From Christensenella sp. UBA767 (lineage in GTDB: Bacteria; Bacillota; Clostridia; Christensenellales; CAG-917): DNA of 37,476 bases. Location: contig DBJV01000087.1 of the NCBI GenBank assembly GCA_002297185.1, forward strand, positions 1-37,476, written 5' to 3'. A model generated the notes under the pieces. The model had not been told where the DNA came from, did not search any database, and was given only the letters and a program-made list of their open reading frames with translations. Numbering within the stretch: the first letter of the stretch is position 1; each line of letters starts with the position of its first letter. Both the position numbers and the translations under genes were made by a program. Shown here one piece after another: positions 1 through 8,333 of the stretch.

Positions 1-57
1 TCGGATAAGGCTCCGCCTTCCAAAATTATTAATTATTAATTAATAATTATTAATTCA
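1..57. repeat. Dispersed repeat, copy 1: small GC hairpin plus AT-rich tail
   Basis: Bases 3-21 read GGATAAGGCTCCGCCTTCC, which folds as AAGGC-TCC-GCCTT inside GGA/TCC. A tail of about 35 bases built from ATTATTAATT units follows. The same hairpin and tail recur at 8244-8290, and the tail alone recurs at 26400-26446. The element ends about 10 bases before the GH13 start codon, so that gene's promoter lies in it or outside the window. Confidence 0.75.
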
Positions 58-66
58 AAAAACAAT

Positions 67-1839
67 ATGTATTCACCTCTCATTCACAAAAAGCCATACG
101 GCGCAAGCGTAGCAAATCAACCTACGACAATCACTTTCCCTATCGATAGCAATATGCGTATCGGCAGGGTGTTTATCGTATTGCGCCAAGTTTATGGGAA
201 AGATGGTGAAGTGTTTTGCAGTCGCAGCGAACGCATAGAATTGCCTTTCGCTTATGCAAAGGACGGCATAGACTATTTCGTCGGCACGTTTGCGCTTTCG
301 GAGTGGGGTATTTGGAAATATCGTTTTGAGGGAGAGTTTGCAAACGGTGATTTTGCGTTCTTCGGCAGAGGCCTTGACGGCACGGCTATAAGAGGCGATT
401 GGTTGCCGGAATGGCAGTTAACCGTTACTGAATGCGATTATAAAACGCCGAATTGGGCAAAACAAGGCGTAATTTACCAAATATTTGCAGATAGATTTTG
501 CAAGCAAGGCGACGTTAATTTTACCAAGCGCGGACGACTTCACGCCGACTGGTACGAGCGTCCCGACATTGCTGAGGACGGCAAAGATTATCGCGCGGAC
601 GACTTTTTCGGCGGCAACGTCGAGGGCATTATATCCAAGCTTGACTATATTCAAAGTCTTGGTGTCAAGTGTATTTATCTCTCGCCGATTTTCAAGTCTT
701 GCTCCAACCATAGATACGATACGGGCGATTATCTCGAAATAGACGAGTTGTTCGGCACGGAAGAGCAATTCAAAAAATTACTCGACGAGGCAAGCAGTCG
801 TGGCATAGAGATTATGCTTGACGGCGTGTTCAATCACACGGGTGCGGACAGCAAGTATTTCAATCGCGAGGGGACTTACGACACGCTCGGAGCGTATCAA
901 AGCAAGCAATCGCCCTATTACGATTGGTATTATTTCACGCACTATCCTACGGAATACGCATGTTGGTGGGGTAGCACCGTCGTGCCTACCGTCAACAAGA
1001 GCGCGCAAGGTTACAGAGATTTGATTCTCGGCGAAAACGGCGTAATCGACAAGTGGTCAAAACTCGGCGTAAAGGGTTGGAGACTTGACGTCGTGGATGA
1101 ATTGCCCATAGATTTCACCTACGACCTATGCTCGCGCATAAAATCCGAGGGCAAAGATATGCTCATTGTCGGCGAAGTGTGGGAAGATGCCTCGACGAAA
1201 ATCGCATACGGCGAGTGGCGCCCCTACTTTATGGGCAAACAACTCGATGCGGTTATGAACTATCCCTTCAAAGAGGCGATTTTGGCATATACTCTCGACG
1301 GTGACAAAAACGCGTTCATATCCCACGTCAGCGAGATTTTGGAGCATTACCCCAAGCAATCTCTCGATTGCCTCATGAATTTGATAGACAGCCACGACAC
1401 CGCGCGCGCAATCACCACGTTATCGGGTGTAAAACCGCCTCGCGACAAAAAGGACAGAGCAAATTTCCGCTTGTCGCAAGAGCAGTATGACCTTGCAAAG
1501 CGCAGGCTCAAATTCGCAAGCACCTTGCAATACGTTTTGCCGGGTGTGCCTTGCGTGTTCTACGGCGACGAGGCAGGCGTTCAAGGTTGGGAGGACCCAC
1601 TAAACAGAGGCACTTATCCTTGGGGAAGAGAGGATTCCGACCTCATAAACCACTATCGAACCCTCGGCAAATTCCGTGAGAATTACACCGGCTTTTTGCA
1701 AGGCGAAACCCATTTCGTTCCCAATGCGGACAATCTCGTCATGCAGAGAGTTTGCAACAAAGGCATTCTCGAAGTCGTCGCAAACGGCTTGAATATTTGC
1801 GTTTCCGTCAACGGCGAAACGGTATTGAGTATTCAATAA
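67..1839 (+). CDS. GH13 alpha-amylase family hydrolase (neopullulanase/cyclomaltodextrinase type)
   Basis: Predicted cytoplasmic enzyme that cleaves alpha-1,4 links in maltodextrins, cyclodextrins or pullulan fragments. All GH13 signature regions are visible: DGVFNH (residues 252-257), GWRLDVVDE with nucleophile Asp341, GEVW with acid/base Glu370, and DSHD with transition-state Asp444. Residues 1-120 form a beta-rich N-domain like CBM34, which with the 590-residue length fits the neopullulanase/maltogenic amylase branch. No signal peptide is seen, so its substrate must be imported, plausibly by the GPH-type transporter at 3311. ATG 67 is the first usable start and gives a complete N-domain, but no clear ribosome site precedes it. 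A repeat directly abuts the 5' end. Exact specificity is inferred. Confidence 0.93.
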   Translation: MYSPLIHKKPYGASVANQPTTITFPIDSNMRIGRVFIVLRQVYGKDGEVFCSRSERIELPFAYAKDGIDYFVGTFALSEWGIWKYRFEGEFANGDFAFFGRGLDGTAIRGDWLPEWQLTVTECDYKTPNWAKQGVIYQIFADRFCKQGDVNFTKRGRLHADWYERPDIAEDGKDYRADDFFGGNVEGIISKLDYIQSLGVKCIYLSPIFKSCSNHRYDTGDYLEIDELFGTEEQFKKLLDEASSRGIEIMLDGVFNHTGADSKYFNREGTYDTLGAYQSKQSPYYDWYYFTHYPTEYACWWGSTVVPTVNKSAQGYRDLILGENGVIDKWSKLGVKGWRLDVVDELPIDFTYDLCSRIKSEGKDMLIVGEVWEDASTKIAYGEWRPYFMGKQLDAVMNYPFKEAILAYTLDGDKNAFISHVSEILEHYPKQSLDCLMNLIDSHDTARAITTLSGVKPPRDKKDRANFRLSQEQYDLAKRRLKFASTLQYVLPGVPCVFYGDEAGVQGWEDPLNRGTYPWGREDSDLINHYRTLGKFRENYTGFLQGETHFVPNADNLVMQRVCNKGILEVVANGLNICVSVNGETVLSIQ

Positions 1840-1983
1840 AACAATTAAATCGCACAAATCCAAGTCAAAAGCGCAAAACGTTAAGTTTTTTGCACAAAAG
1901 GCTTGTAATATTCCCAAAAAGTCGCGCAATGCGACAAAAACGGTGCATCCAAAGTCATACAATGTAGGCATAGAGGTGATATT

Positions 1984-2166
1984 ATGTGTATATTAGACTT
2001 GCTGGACGCACTTTTTTCAACCCAAAATTCAAGCGCATCAAAGAGCGCAAAAAACAAAACCTCTTCCGAAGAAGAGGATTGGCTTTACGAATGTAACGAG
2101 TGTGACGAACTCGTAGAGGACTGCGAGTGCGACGACTGCGGCGACGAAGATTGCGACGAGTTTTGA
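1984..2166 (+). CDS. Small acidic cysteine-rich protein
   Basis: This 60-residue protein follows a good ribosome site (GAGGTGAT, about 7 bases before ATG). The N-terminal third is hydrophobic to neutral (MCILDLLDALF) and the middle is Ser/Lys rich. The last 28 residues hold six cysteines in a run of Asp/Glu, including CNEC and CECDDC patterns. That suggests metal binding, probably zinc or Fe-S, but no family is recognised. It lies 144 bases after the GH13 gene and may share its transcript or have its own promoter. The ribosome site and the patterned cysteines argue for a real gene despite the small size. Confidence 0.6.
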   Translation: MCILDLLDALFSTQNSSASKSAKNKTSSEEEDWLYECNECDELVEDCECDDCGDEDCDEF

Positions 2167-2290
2167 TAGGAAATATCCAAAAACTCATTATGTCATAACT
2201 TGATTTTTGCGGTTTTGAAAAACAGAATGCAAAACGGTATATCTTAAAAAGATATTCAAAAATCAATATTTAATGGCGAAATATAGGCAA

Positions 2291-2983
2291 TCAATATCCG
2301 CGCAAGCCGATTTTTGCCACTTTTCCGTCAAACAACGTCTTGAATTTTTCCACTTCGTCCTTTTCGATTGGGGAAAATCCGTGCGCAATGCACTCCTCGT
2401 TGTCTTTGTATTTTTGCATAAAATACTTTTTTGCGCCGTTTATCAATTCGGCAATTTCCTCGATATCTTCTGCGGTGTGGAATTCTTTTATAAGAGTGGT
2501 GCGGAACTCGTAATCCACGTTCCCGTTTAGGAGCATATCCACGCTCTCTTTTATTTTTGCCGTATCCACGCTCTCAAGCCCGACGGTGAGCGCGTATTTT
2601 TTGAGGCTGTTTTTGACGTCCATTGCCACGAAATCCACGAGCTTTTCGTCAAGCACGTCTTTTAGAACGTCGGGGCGCAAACCGTTGGTGTCAAGTTTGG
2701 TGAGATATCCCATATCTCGCACCTTGCGCAAAAAATCTTTCAAATCGGGCTGCAAGGTCGGCTCTCCGCCCGTAACGCACACCGCGTCAACGAGTCCTTT
2801 GCGCTTTTGAAGGTAATCAAACACCTCGTTTTCGTCGATTTGCTCGGCTTTGACGTTGCCCACGACCAGCGCGCCGTTGTGGCAGAACGGACAGCGGAAA
2901 TTGCACCCGCCCGTAAACACGGTGCAGGCGATTTTCCCGTCAAAATCCACCATTGAAAATTTTTCGTATCCGCAAACTATCAT
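2291..2983 (-). CDS. nrdG: Radical SAM activating protein, NrdG type (anaerobic ribonucleotide reductase activase)
   Basis: Radical-SAM enzyme expected to install the glycyl radical on anaerobic ribonucleoside-triphosphate reductase. The cluster-binding CxxxCxxC is CNFRCPFC, with Cys27, Cys31 and Cys34. It is followed by a VTGGEP motif near residue 70, typical of the AdoMet-binding region. At 230 residues it matches the longer NrdG2-like subfamily rather than the roughly 155-residue E. coli NrdG. The partner reductase NrdD is not in this window, so activation of another glycyl-radical enzyme is possible. The start at 2983 gives the usual family N-terminus before the cluster motif, although no strong ribosome site is visible. 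It is convergent with the small acidic gene and divergent from the transporter. Confidence 0.85.
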   Translation of the reverse strand: MIVCGYEKFSMVDFDGKIACTVFTGGCNFRCPFCHNGALVVGNVKAEQIDENEVFDYLQKRKGLVDAVCVTGGEPTLQPDLKDFLRKVRDMGYLTKLDTNGLRPDVLKDVLDEKLVDFVAMDVKNSLKKYALTVGLESVDTAKIKESVDMLLNGNVDYEFRTTLIKEFHTAEDIEEIAELINGAKKYFMQKYKDNEECIAHGFSPIEKDEVEKFKTLFDGKVAKIGLRGY

Positions 2984-3166
2984 ATTTTCATTTTAGCACA
3001 CCGCAGGCAAATAGGACAATAGATTTGCTCAATTTCTCCGCTTTATCTTCGGACGGTGCAGATTTTGCATATTCATACGCTCTTATATTCTGAAAATTGC
3101 GCAATAATCAAATGCTCCTGCCTTGCCCACTCAAAAACCTCAAATTTTGGCAATGCGCACCCGAGA

Positions 3167-3183
3167 GTGCTTGTAAAAAGCAC
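3167..3183. promoter_or_regulatory. Inverted repeat upstream of the transporter promoter
   Basis: GTGCTT-GTAAA-AAGCAC is a perfect 6-bp-arm inverted repeat about 33 bases upstream of the transporter -35 box. It has no T-tract, so an operator is more likely than a terminator. The 2984-3310 intergenic stretch otherwise shows only the sigma-A promoter at 3216-3244. The regulator is unknown. Confidence 0.35.
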
Positions 3184-3215
3184 CATATTTTTCGCATTTG
3201 CGCCAAAATTGAGTA

Positions 3216-3244
3216 TTTACATTTGCTTTATAATCTTATATAAT
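3216..3244 (+). promoter_or_regulatory. Sigma-A promoter for the GPH transporter gene
   Basis: TTTACA (3216-3221) and TATAAT (3239-3244) are separated by 17 bases. This is a near-consensus sigma-A promoter about 65 bases upstream of the transporter start. A second TATAAT at 3229-3234 overlaps the spacer. Confidence 0.75.
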
Positions 3245-3310
3245 AAATTTGTATTTATTATCGCGCGCACGCACGTACAATAGATATAGACATTCGATAT
3301 GGAGAAGACT

Positions 3311-5461
3311 ATGAAGAAAAAAGAGACGCCGGCTCCCGTGTTGGACGAGAAAGGCAGACCACCGCTAAAACTCAACTATCCGCAGACGTTCAAGGTCGGC
3401 TTTGCGTTTGCAATCATCATGCTGTTCTGGACGGCATACGACTTTGTCGTACCGCTCCTCATAGACAACGCATACGGTTTGCCTAGTTGGGCGCGCGGAC
3501 TTATTATGGGACTTGACAACTTGCTTTCGCTGTTCATGTTGCCGCTTTTCGGCAAACTCAGCGACAATGCAAAAGGCAAACTCGTCAAAAAATGGGGCAG
3601 ACGTACTCCGTTTATCGTCATCGGCACGGTATGCGCGGTTGCTCTTATGGTTTTTGTTCCGGTTGTTACGCTCAATCAACAAAAACAATCCGACGCATAT
3701 ATTCAAACTGAAGTCACGCAAAACTTGTCGAATCCGGAGTATATGGACAATTTGCTCGGCGATTGGTTTGATTATGCGGTAGAAGTCAAAGAAAAAGGCT
3801 CCTCAAACGTAGATCAACTTTACAAAGCCGTCAGCGCAAACGATTTGTGCGACCTCGAGTATCTCAAACTCAACGGTTATGATTATGCGAAAACCGACGT
3901 TGACGAAAACGGCAATCAAATAAACAAAGCGCGCGACTTCTTTACCTCTATACGCTATTATGAAAAACTGACTTCCAAAAAAGCAGTTCTCAACATGCTC
4001 GGAGAGGAAACATTCTACTACAATGACGTCAAGATTGAAGATATGACGCAAATTTGCCCCGATACCGGAGTGTCATACGAGACAATGAAACAAAGCAACA
4101 AGGATTACAAAACCTATGTTGCATCCGGTATGAACGCTTACAAGTCCTTCCTTATCAGACAAGCAAGTATTGACGGCGGCGCAGGCAGCGAAAACTACCA
4201 TGGTTTCTATGGCGTAAAGAGCCTTGTCGTTTATATGGTTATCTTGCTCCTCGTGCTTATCGCAATGGCAACCTTCCGTTCACCTGCAGTCGCACTCATG
4301 CCGGACGTCACGCCCAAGCCGCTCCGTTCACAAGCCAACGCAATTATCAATCTTTGCGGCGGTATCGGCGGTGCAATCGCATTCTTGATTTACACGGCCG
4401 TACTATTCGGACAACGCCTTTCCAACTATGTCATCATATTTGGCGCAGTTGCAGGCGGTATGCTCTTGCTCCTTGCAGGATTCCTCGCACTCGTCAACGA
4501 GCGTAAGATGGTCGCAAAATGCCAAGAAATATGCAAAGAGTATGAAATCGACGACTTCGCAGAAGGCGAAAATCCCGAGGCAGAGAAGTTCGCGGAAGAA
4601 CTTATCAGCGAAGGCGATGCGGAATATAATCTCGATAGCAAACCTTCCGGCGATGCGCAACAATTGCTCGATGCAGACGTAAATGCTGAAAACAAAGAGC
4701 AAATCGCACCAGAAACGCTTGAATTTGCTCAACAAGTGGTTGAAAACACCAAGAAAAAACATCAAACTCCAAAAGAGTGGTGGGGCGCAAAGAGCGAACT
4801 CGAAAGAGGCAGACTCAAATCCTTTGCTCTCATCCTCGCATCCATCTTTATGTGGTTTATGGGCTACAATGCGGTATCTTCCAACTTGTCCATCTACACC
4901 ACAAAAGCACTCAACCTCTCGGCAGGTATCGCGTCCATTATCTCCGGCGTATCTATGGGCATAAGCGCAATCGCATTTATCCCCGTCGGCTATATGGCAG
5001 CAAAGATCGGCAGAAGAAAGTCAATCATGATCGGCTTTGCAATGGCAGTCGTATCCTTCATCCTCATCTTTGTGGCAGTCGGCCCCAACTCCAACGCAGC
5101 AATCCCGGCAGTCTTGTTTGCTTTGTTCTACCTCATCGCAGGCTTTGGTCTCATCATCGCCAACGTCAACACCTTCCCGATGGTCACCGAACTTTCCACC
5201 GCGGAAACGGTCGGACAATACACAGGTTACTACTATATGGCAACCATGTCCGCCCAAGCAATCACCCCGGCAATCGGCGGCGCAATCATGGACGCAGGCG
5301 GCAACAAGTATTTGTTCCTCTACAGCGCAATCTGCATCGTCATCGCAATCGTGCTTATGCTTTTCGTCAAACACGGCGACAGCGCAATGACCGCAAAAGG
5401 CCGCAAACTCACCAAAGAAGAGAAGAAACAAATCAGATTGGATGCATTAGATGCCGATTAA
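3311..5461 (+). CDS. MFS sugar transporter, GPH/SLC45-like, with large loops
   Basis: Inner-membrane transporter of the glycoside-pentoside-hexuronide type, expected to import sugars or short oligosaccharides with a cation. The first helices (around residues 26-50 and 60-80) are followed by the GKLSDNAKGK and KKWGRRTP loop typical of MFS proteins. At 716 residues it is far longer than the usual 450. About 180 hydrophilic residues (roughly 122-303) sit between the predicted third and fourth helices, on the outer face. A charged loop of about 110 residues (roughly 397-505) separates the two halves. I start at ATG 3311, not the in-frame ATG at 3299, because GGAG at 3301 lies 6 bases before it. 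A bidirectional terminator follows. It probably supplies substrate to the cytoplasmic GH13 and GH3 enzymes, which is inference from context. Confidence 0.88.
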   Translation: MKKKETPAPVLDEKGRPPLKLNYPQTFKVGFAFAIIMLFWTAYDFVVPLLIDNAYGLPSWARGLIMGLDNLLSLFMLPLFGKLSDNAKGKLVKKWGRRTPFIVIGTVCAVALMVFVPVVTLNQQKQSDAYIQTEVTQNLSNPEYMDNLLGDWFDYAVEVKEKGSSNVDQLYKAVSANDLCDLEYLKLNGYDYAKTDVDENGNQINKARDFFTSIRYYEKLTSKKAVLNMLGEETFYYNDVKIEDMTQICPDTGVSYETMKQSNKDYKTYVASGMNAYKSFLIRQASIDGGAGSENYHGFYGVKSLVVYMVILLLVLIAMATFRSPAVALMPDVTPKPLRSQANAIINLCGGIGGAIAFLIYTAVLFGQRLSNYVIIFGAVAGGMLLLLAGFLALVNERKMVAKCQEICKEYEIDDFAEGENPEAEKFAEELISEGDAEYNLDSKPSGDAQQLLDADVNAENKEQIAPETLEFAQQVVENTKKKHQTPKEWWGAKSELERGRLKSFALILASIFMWFMGYNAVSSNLSIYTTKALNLSAGIASIISGVSMGISAIAFIPVGYMAAKIGRRKSIMIGFAMAVVSFILIFVAVGPNSNAAIPAVLFALFYLIAGFGLIIANVNTFPMVTELSTAETVGQYTGYYYMATMSAQAITPAIGGAIMDAGGNKYLFLYSAICIVIAIVLMLFVKHGDSAMTAKGRKLTKEEKKQIRLDALDAD

Positions 5462-5480
5462 AACAAATATTAACTATATT

Positions 5481-5508
5481 AAAAAAGACACGCACAGCGT
5501 GTCTTTTT
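5481..5508. terminator. Bidirectional intrinsic terminator
   Basis: An A6 run, GACACGC, a 3-base ACA loop, GCGTGTC and a T5 run form a symmetric stem. It can end both the transporter transcript (plus) and the XRE transcript (minus). The same stem is reused at 8303-8332. Confidence 0.88.
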
Positions 5509-5717
5509 CAATGTATTTCAAATAAGTCGTTCGGCGTTATGTCGAGGCGGTTGCACAGAAATACGATTTTCTCATAATCCAGTTCGATTTTCCCAGTCTC
5601 GTATTCGCTGTAATCGGGCTGATATTTTCCCATTTCGTTCGCTATTTGTTTTTGTGTCAAACCTGCCGCTTTTCGCGCATTTTTTAGATTATTGCCAACT
5701 GTCTCTCTAATGTTCAT
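5508..5717 (-). CDS. XRE-family HTH regulator, 69 aa
   Basis: Single-domain lambda-repressor/Cro-type DNA-binding protein. The helix-turn-helix is in LTQKQIANEMGKYQPDYSEYE (residues 20-40) and the fourth and fifth helices run to the C-terminus. No sensor or dimerisation domain is present. AGGA lies upstream of the ATG on this strand. It is divergent from the lipoprotein gene at 5839, with a perfect inverted repeat between them at 5781-5799, so control of that gene and possibly itself is likely. This arrangement recurs at 11449-11829. Confidence 0.88.
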   Translation of the reverse strand: MNIRETVGNNLKNARKAAGLTQKQIANEMGKYQPDYSEYETGKIELDYEKIVFLCNRLDITPNDLFEIH

Positions 5718-5774
5718 ATTTTGACTTCCTAATATGCTATTGCCAAAAATATAGTAAAAAATCCATATTTAGCG

Positions 5775-5803
5775 TTGACATATAGGATATATTCCTATAA
5801 AAT
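5775..5803 (+). promoter_or_regulatory. Sigma-A promoter with embedded operator
   Basis: TTGACA (5775-5780) and TAAAAT (5798-5803) are 17 bases apart. The spacer is filled by a perfect inverted repeat at 5781-5799: TATAGGA, TATAT, TCCTATA. A dimer bound there would block RNA polymerase directly. The neighbouring XRE protein is the obvious candidate (inference). Confidence 0.75.
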
Positions 5804-5838
5804 TAAAAATACATATGAGGTCAAAGGAGGATTTTATT

Positions 5839-7914
5839 ATGAAAAAGCGAACTCTTTTTATCGTTTTAATGTTTTCAATACTTATACTAATGGCGTTGTT
5901 TGCCGCCTGCGACAAAACGCCGTCAGAAAACCAAACCACCGATCTTGTGCTTAAAGAAGATATGACAAGGGAAGAGGCGATGCAAACTCTTGAGGATTGT
6001 GATAGTTTCACAATGGTCTCAACGCGCACGTACACCGGTGAACACGGATATACCATGACCAACACAGTATATGCGACAAAAACAGGCGCAACGATATACT
6101 GGAAAAGAGATGCAGGAGAAACGGATTCTTATGAGTATATAGTAACGCAACTTATATATGGCGCAAACGGACATGAGTTTAGTTGGTCAAAAGAGAGCGA
6201 ATATATCGGTGACTCTTACGAATTGATAAGTGTTTCCGACGTAGCGACGAAAGACGATTATAAGTCTGCAGATTGGTCAATAAACGACACGATTATTAAA
6301 CAAGATTTATATTCATACAAGATATCAGACAATCAAATGATTTTTGAACTTAAAGACAGTTCTGGTACAAACTATCCAAATACAATTGTAATTAAGAATA
6401 TCAACAATACAAAGCTAATTGTACCCGAACGATATCTTGATTATAGATTTTTAAAACTTAACGAATATACTCTTGCGGATCTAGAGAAAGCCATTAATAG
6501 CGCGTCAAGCATTACGATAAGAAATGATTTTAAAAATCAAAATTATAGTTCTGCATCAACAAGTAAGTACACGGCAAACGGTTATACAATAATAGATAAT
6601 GATGCCAGCGGTACATATTCCACCGCAATTTACGAAGACGGCATACGTTATTTATTTAACGAAAAAAAGTATTATGGTGCGTCGTCTGTTTCTTATACCG
6701 CAGATGACTTCGACCATGATGTTATAAATATCGATGCACTAAAAAAGATATATCCCGAATTTAAAAAAGTATATTTTGGCGATAATCCGACGGTTAAAGC
6801 AAGATATATCGATGGCAAGTTAGAGATCATAGTACGTAGTTCGTTCAGTACGATAACGTTTAAGGATTTTGACAATACGCAACTATTAATACCCGAACAA
6901 TATAAGGATTATAAGAGTCTGCCCATTACGACAATGCTTAGAAAAAATATGACGGCAGACCAAATAAAGAGCGTTTTATCTGAATTGGGAGGCTTTAGTG
7001 TTGGTTACGACTATTATCAAAACAACTCTGAAAAAACCGATTTGCGAGAAACGTATATCTATGAAGACGATTATGAGTATTTGATTTATGGATATGAAAG
7101 CAAAGCAACGATATCTCGAAAAGATCTTCCCGAACCAAACGGTCTTGCCGATAAATTGGATGAAGTATTGGCAGATATGCAGAAATACGGATACAAGATA
7201 CAAGACGACGTTATAACTTACAGAAAAAACGTCAGCGAGGACTCAAATACATATACCGAAGTTAAAATCAGCGGTATTGAAAAAGCAATGTCAAGATTGC
7301 CTGAAAAATTCAGAGACTACAAAAACTATCGCTTTCCGCTTGACGTCGATATAGTGGACATTATGGAATACGAAATTGTTGCGCCTTCTTTTGATTTGTC
7401 TTCAAAGGGCGATAGCCTTGAGGGAATGACCAAAGAACAGATTATCCAACTGATAAAATCCGCAAACAGTTATACCGCTGTTTTGGAAGGAACAACTACA
7501 GGCGGAGATCATTCTATGGGCACATATATTGTGTCTAAAAAAATAGGATTCTGTGCGCTTGCTTATATAGAAGATTCAAACGGAGATAAGGGTAGAGAAT
7601 TTGTCGGGGCTTTTGTAGGAGACAGGTTTTATAATTTCGATATTTTGAAGGCAGAAGACGGAGAGACTATTCGTAAGAGTGGGAATGCTTCATCGTATAA
7701 AGATAAGGATAAAATGCTTGCAGAAGACGTAACACCGTATATCACAGGCGAAATAGAATCGGAAGATGCAGTTATGACAATAAAAGGCAATATGGTGATG
7801 TTCGAAAAAGACGGAGTAAAAATCTTGATAAAAGATATAAACAATTCAAGACTAATTCTTGCCAATGATTTCAGCAATTATCTTGATTTGAAAACGACGG
7901 GAAGTTACGGTTAA
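5839..7914 (+). CDS. Predicted lipoprotein with four related modules
   Basis: Membrane-anchored extracytoplasmic protein of 691 residues. The N-terminus is MKKR, a hydrophobic stretch and the lipobox LFAAC, with Cys24 as the lipidation site. I choose ATG 5839 over an in-frame ATG 24 bases upstream because AAAGGAGG sits 8 bases before it. The mature part holds four modules of about 160 residues beginning near residues 42, 211, 371 and 530. Each opens with a pattern like MTxEExxxxLxxxxSFT. Modules 1, 2 and 4 close with a pattern like INNxxLIVPExYxDY, and module 3 carries a weaker version (SRLPEKFRDY). The fold resembles no family I can name. The sequence is more AT-rich than its neighbours, hinting at an accessory origin. 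It is divergent from the XRE gene and probably repressed by it. Confidence 0.8.
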   Translation: MKKRTLFIVLMFSILILMALFAACDKTPSENQTTDLVLKEDMTREEAMQTLEDCDSFTMVSTRTYTGEHGYTMTNTVYATKTGATIYWKRDAGETDSYEYIVTQLIYGANGHEFSWSKESEYIGDSYELISVSDVATKDDYKSADWSINDTIIKQDLYSYKISDNQMIFELKDSSGTNYPNTIVIKNINNTKLIVPERYLDYRFLKLNEYTLADLEKAINSASSITIRNDFKNQNYSSASTSKYTANGYTIIDNDASGTYSTAIYEDGIRYLFNEKKYYGASSVSYTADDFDHDVINIDALKKIYPEFKKVYFGDNPTVKARYIDGKLEIIVRSSFSTITFKDFDNTQLLIPEQYKDYKSLPITTMLRKNMTADQIKSVLSELGGFSVGYDYYQNNSEKTDLRETYIYEDDYEYLIYGYESKATISRKDLPEPNGLADKLDEVLADMQKYGYKIQDDVITYRKNVSEDSNTYTEVKISGIEKAMSRLPEKFRDYKNYRFPLDVDIVDIMEYEIVAPSFDLSSKGDSLEGMTKEQIIQLIKSANSYTAVLEGTTTGGDHSMGTYIVSKKIGFCALAYIEDSNGDKGREFVGAFVGDRFYNFDILKAEDGETIRKSGNASSYKDKDKMLAEDVTPYITGEIESEDAVMTIKGNMVMFEKDGVKILIKDINNSRLILANDFSNYLDLKTTGSYG

Positions 7915-8000
7915 GTTTTAGTAAAAAGATATCATCGCAAACCGGTGCCGATGTTCACCAATCGTGACAAGCAAGCGATGCAATAAAATCTAAATACACC

Positions 8001-8038
8001 ATTGTCATTGCGAGGAACGTAGTGACGTGGCAATCTAG
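8001..8038. repeat. TCATTGCGAG-type dispersed repeat, copy a
   Basis: It begins TTGTCATTGCGAGGAACG and ends GTGGCAATCTAG, with TTGC/GCAA ends able to pair. An identical core is found at 11240-11274, and a shorter variant at 11039-11080. It is non-coding on both strands. Confidence 0.75.
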
Positions 8039-8243
8039 CCGTAGGCGCATTTTGCTATGCTGGATTCCCACGCTATCGCATTGTTTCCACAGTGATTGTG
8101 CGCTAATAGCGCAAGCACACGGCTTTTATTTGCATAACTGCAAATGCAATCACCTCAAAAATATCATCGTTCGGAAACCCTTGCAAGCAAGTTTCCACGC
8201 TCGACATTGGCGGAATGACAATCGGAGTATTTTACAGTTGTTT

Positions 8244-8290
8244 GGATAAGGCTCCGCCTTCCGCAATTATTAATTAATAATTATTAATTC
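8244..8290. repeat. Dispersed repeat, copy 2: GC hairpin plus AT tail
   Basis: The GGATAAGGCTCCGCCTTCC hairpin is identical to bases 3-21, followed by an ATTATTAATT-type tail. Here it lies downstream of genes rather than at a gene start. Confidence 0.75.
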
Positions 8291-8302
8291 TCAAATATCA
8301 CC

Positions 8303-8332
8303 AAAAAAGACACGCTCTTGCGTGTCTTTTTT
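8303..8332. terminator. Intrinsic terminator of rubrerythrin gene
   Basis: A-run, GACACGC, TCTT loop, GCGTGTC, T6 run. It ends immediately before the minus-strand stop codon at 8334. Being symmetric, it could also stop plus-strand transcripts. The stem arms equal those at 5481-5508. Confidence 0.88.
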
Positions 8333-8333
8333 C

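Larger units (their letters stand above)
7915..8302. other. Gene-free repeat-rich spacer
   Basis: No credible gene is seen between the lipoprotein and the rubrerythrin terminator. The stretch holds a TCATTGCGAG repeat (8001-8038), short hairpins such as TTTGCA-TAAC-TGCAAA, a GGATTCCCACGCTATCGC fragment near 8060 related to elements near 10455 and 26330, and a hairpin plus AT-tail repeat (8244-8290). Confidence 0.6.

Noticed and set aside
4777..5577. 266-residue plus-strand ORF overlapping the transporter
   Set aside because: Rich in Arg and His as expected from an out-of-frame reading. No ribosome site.
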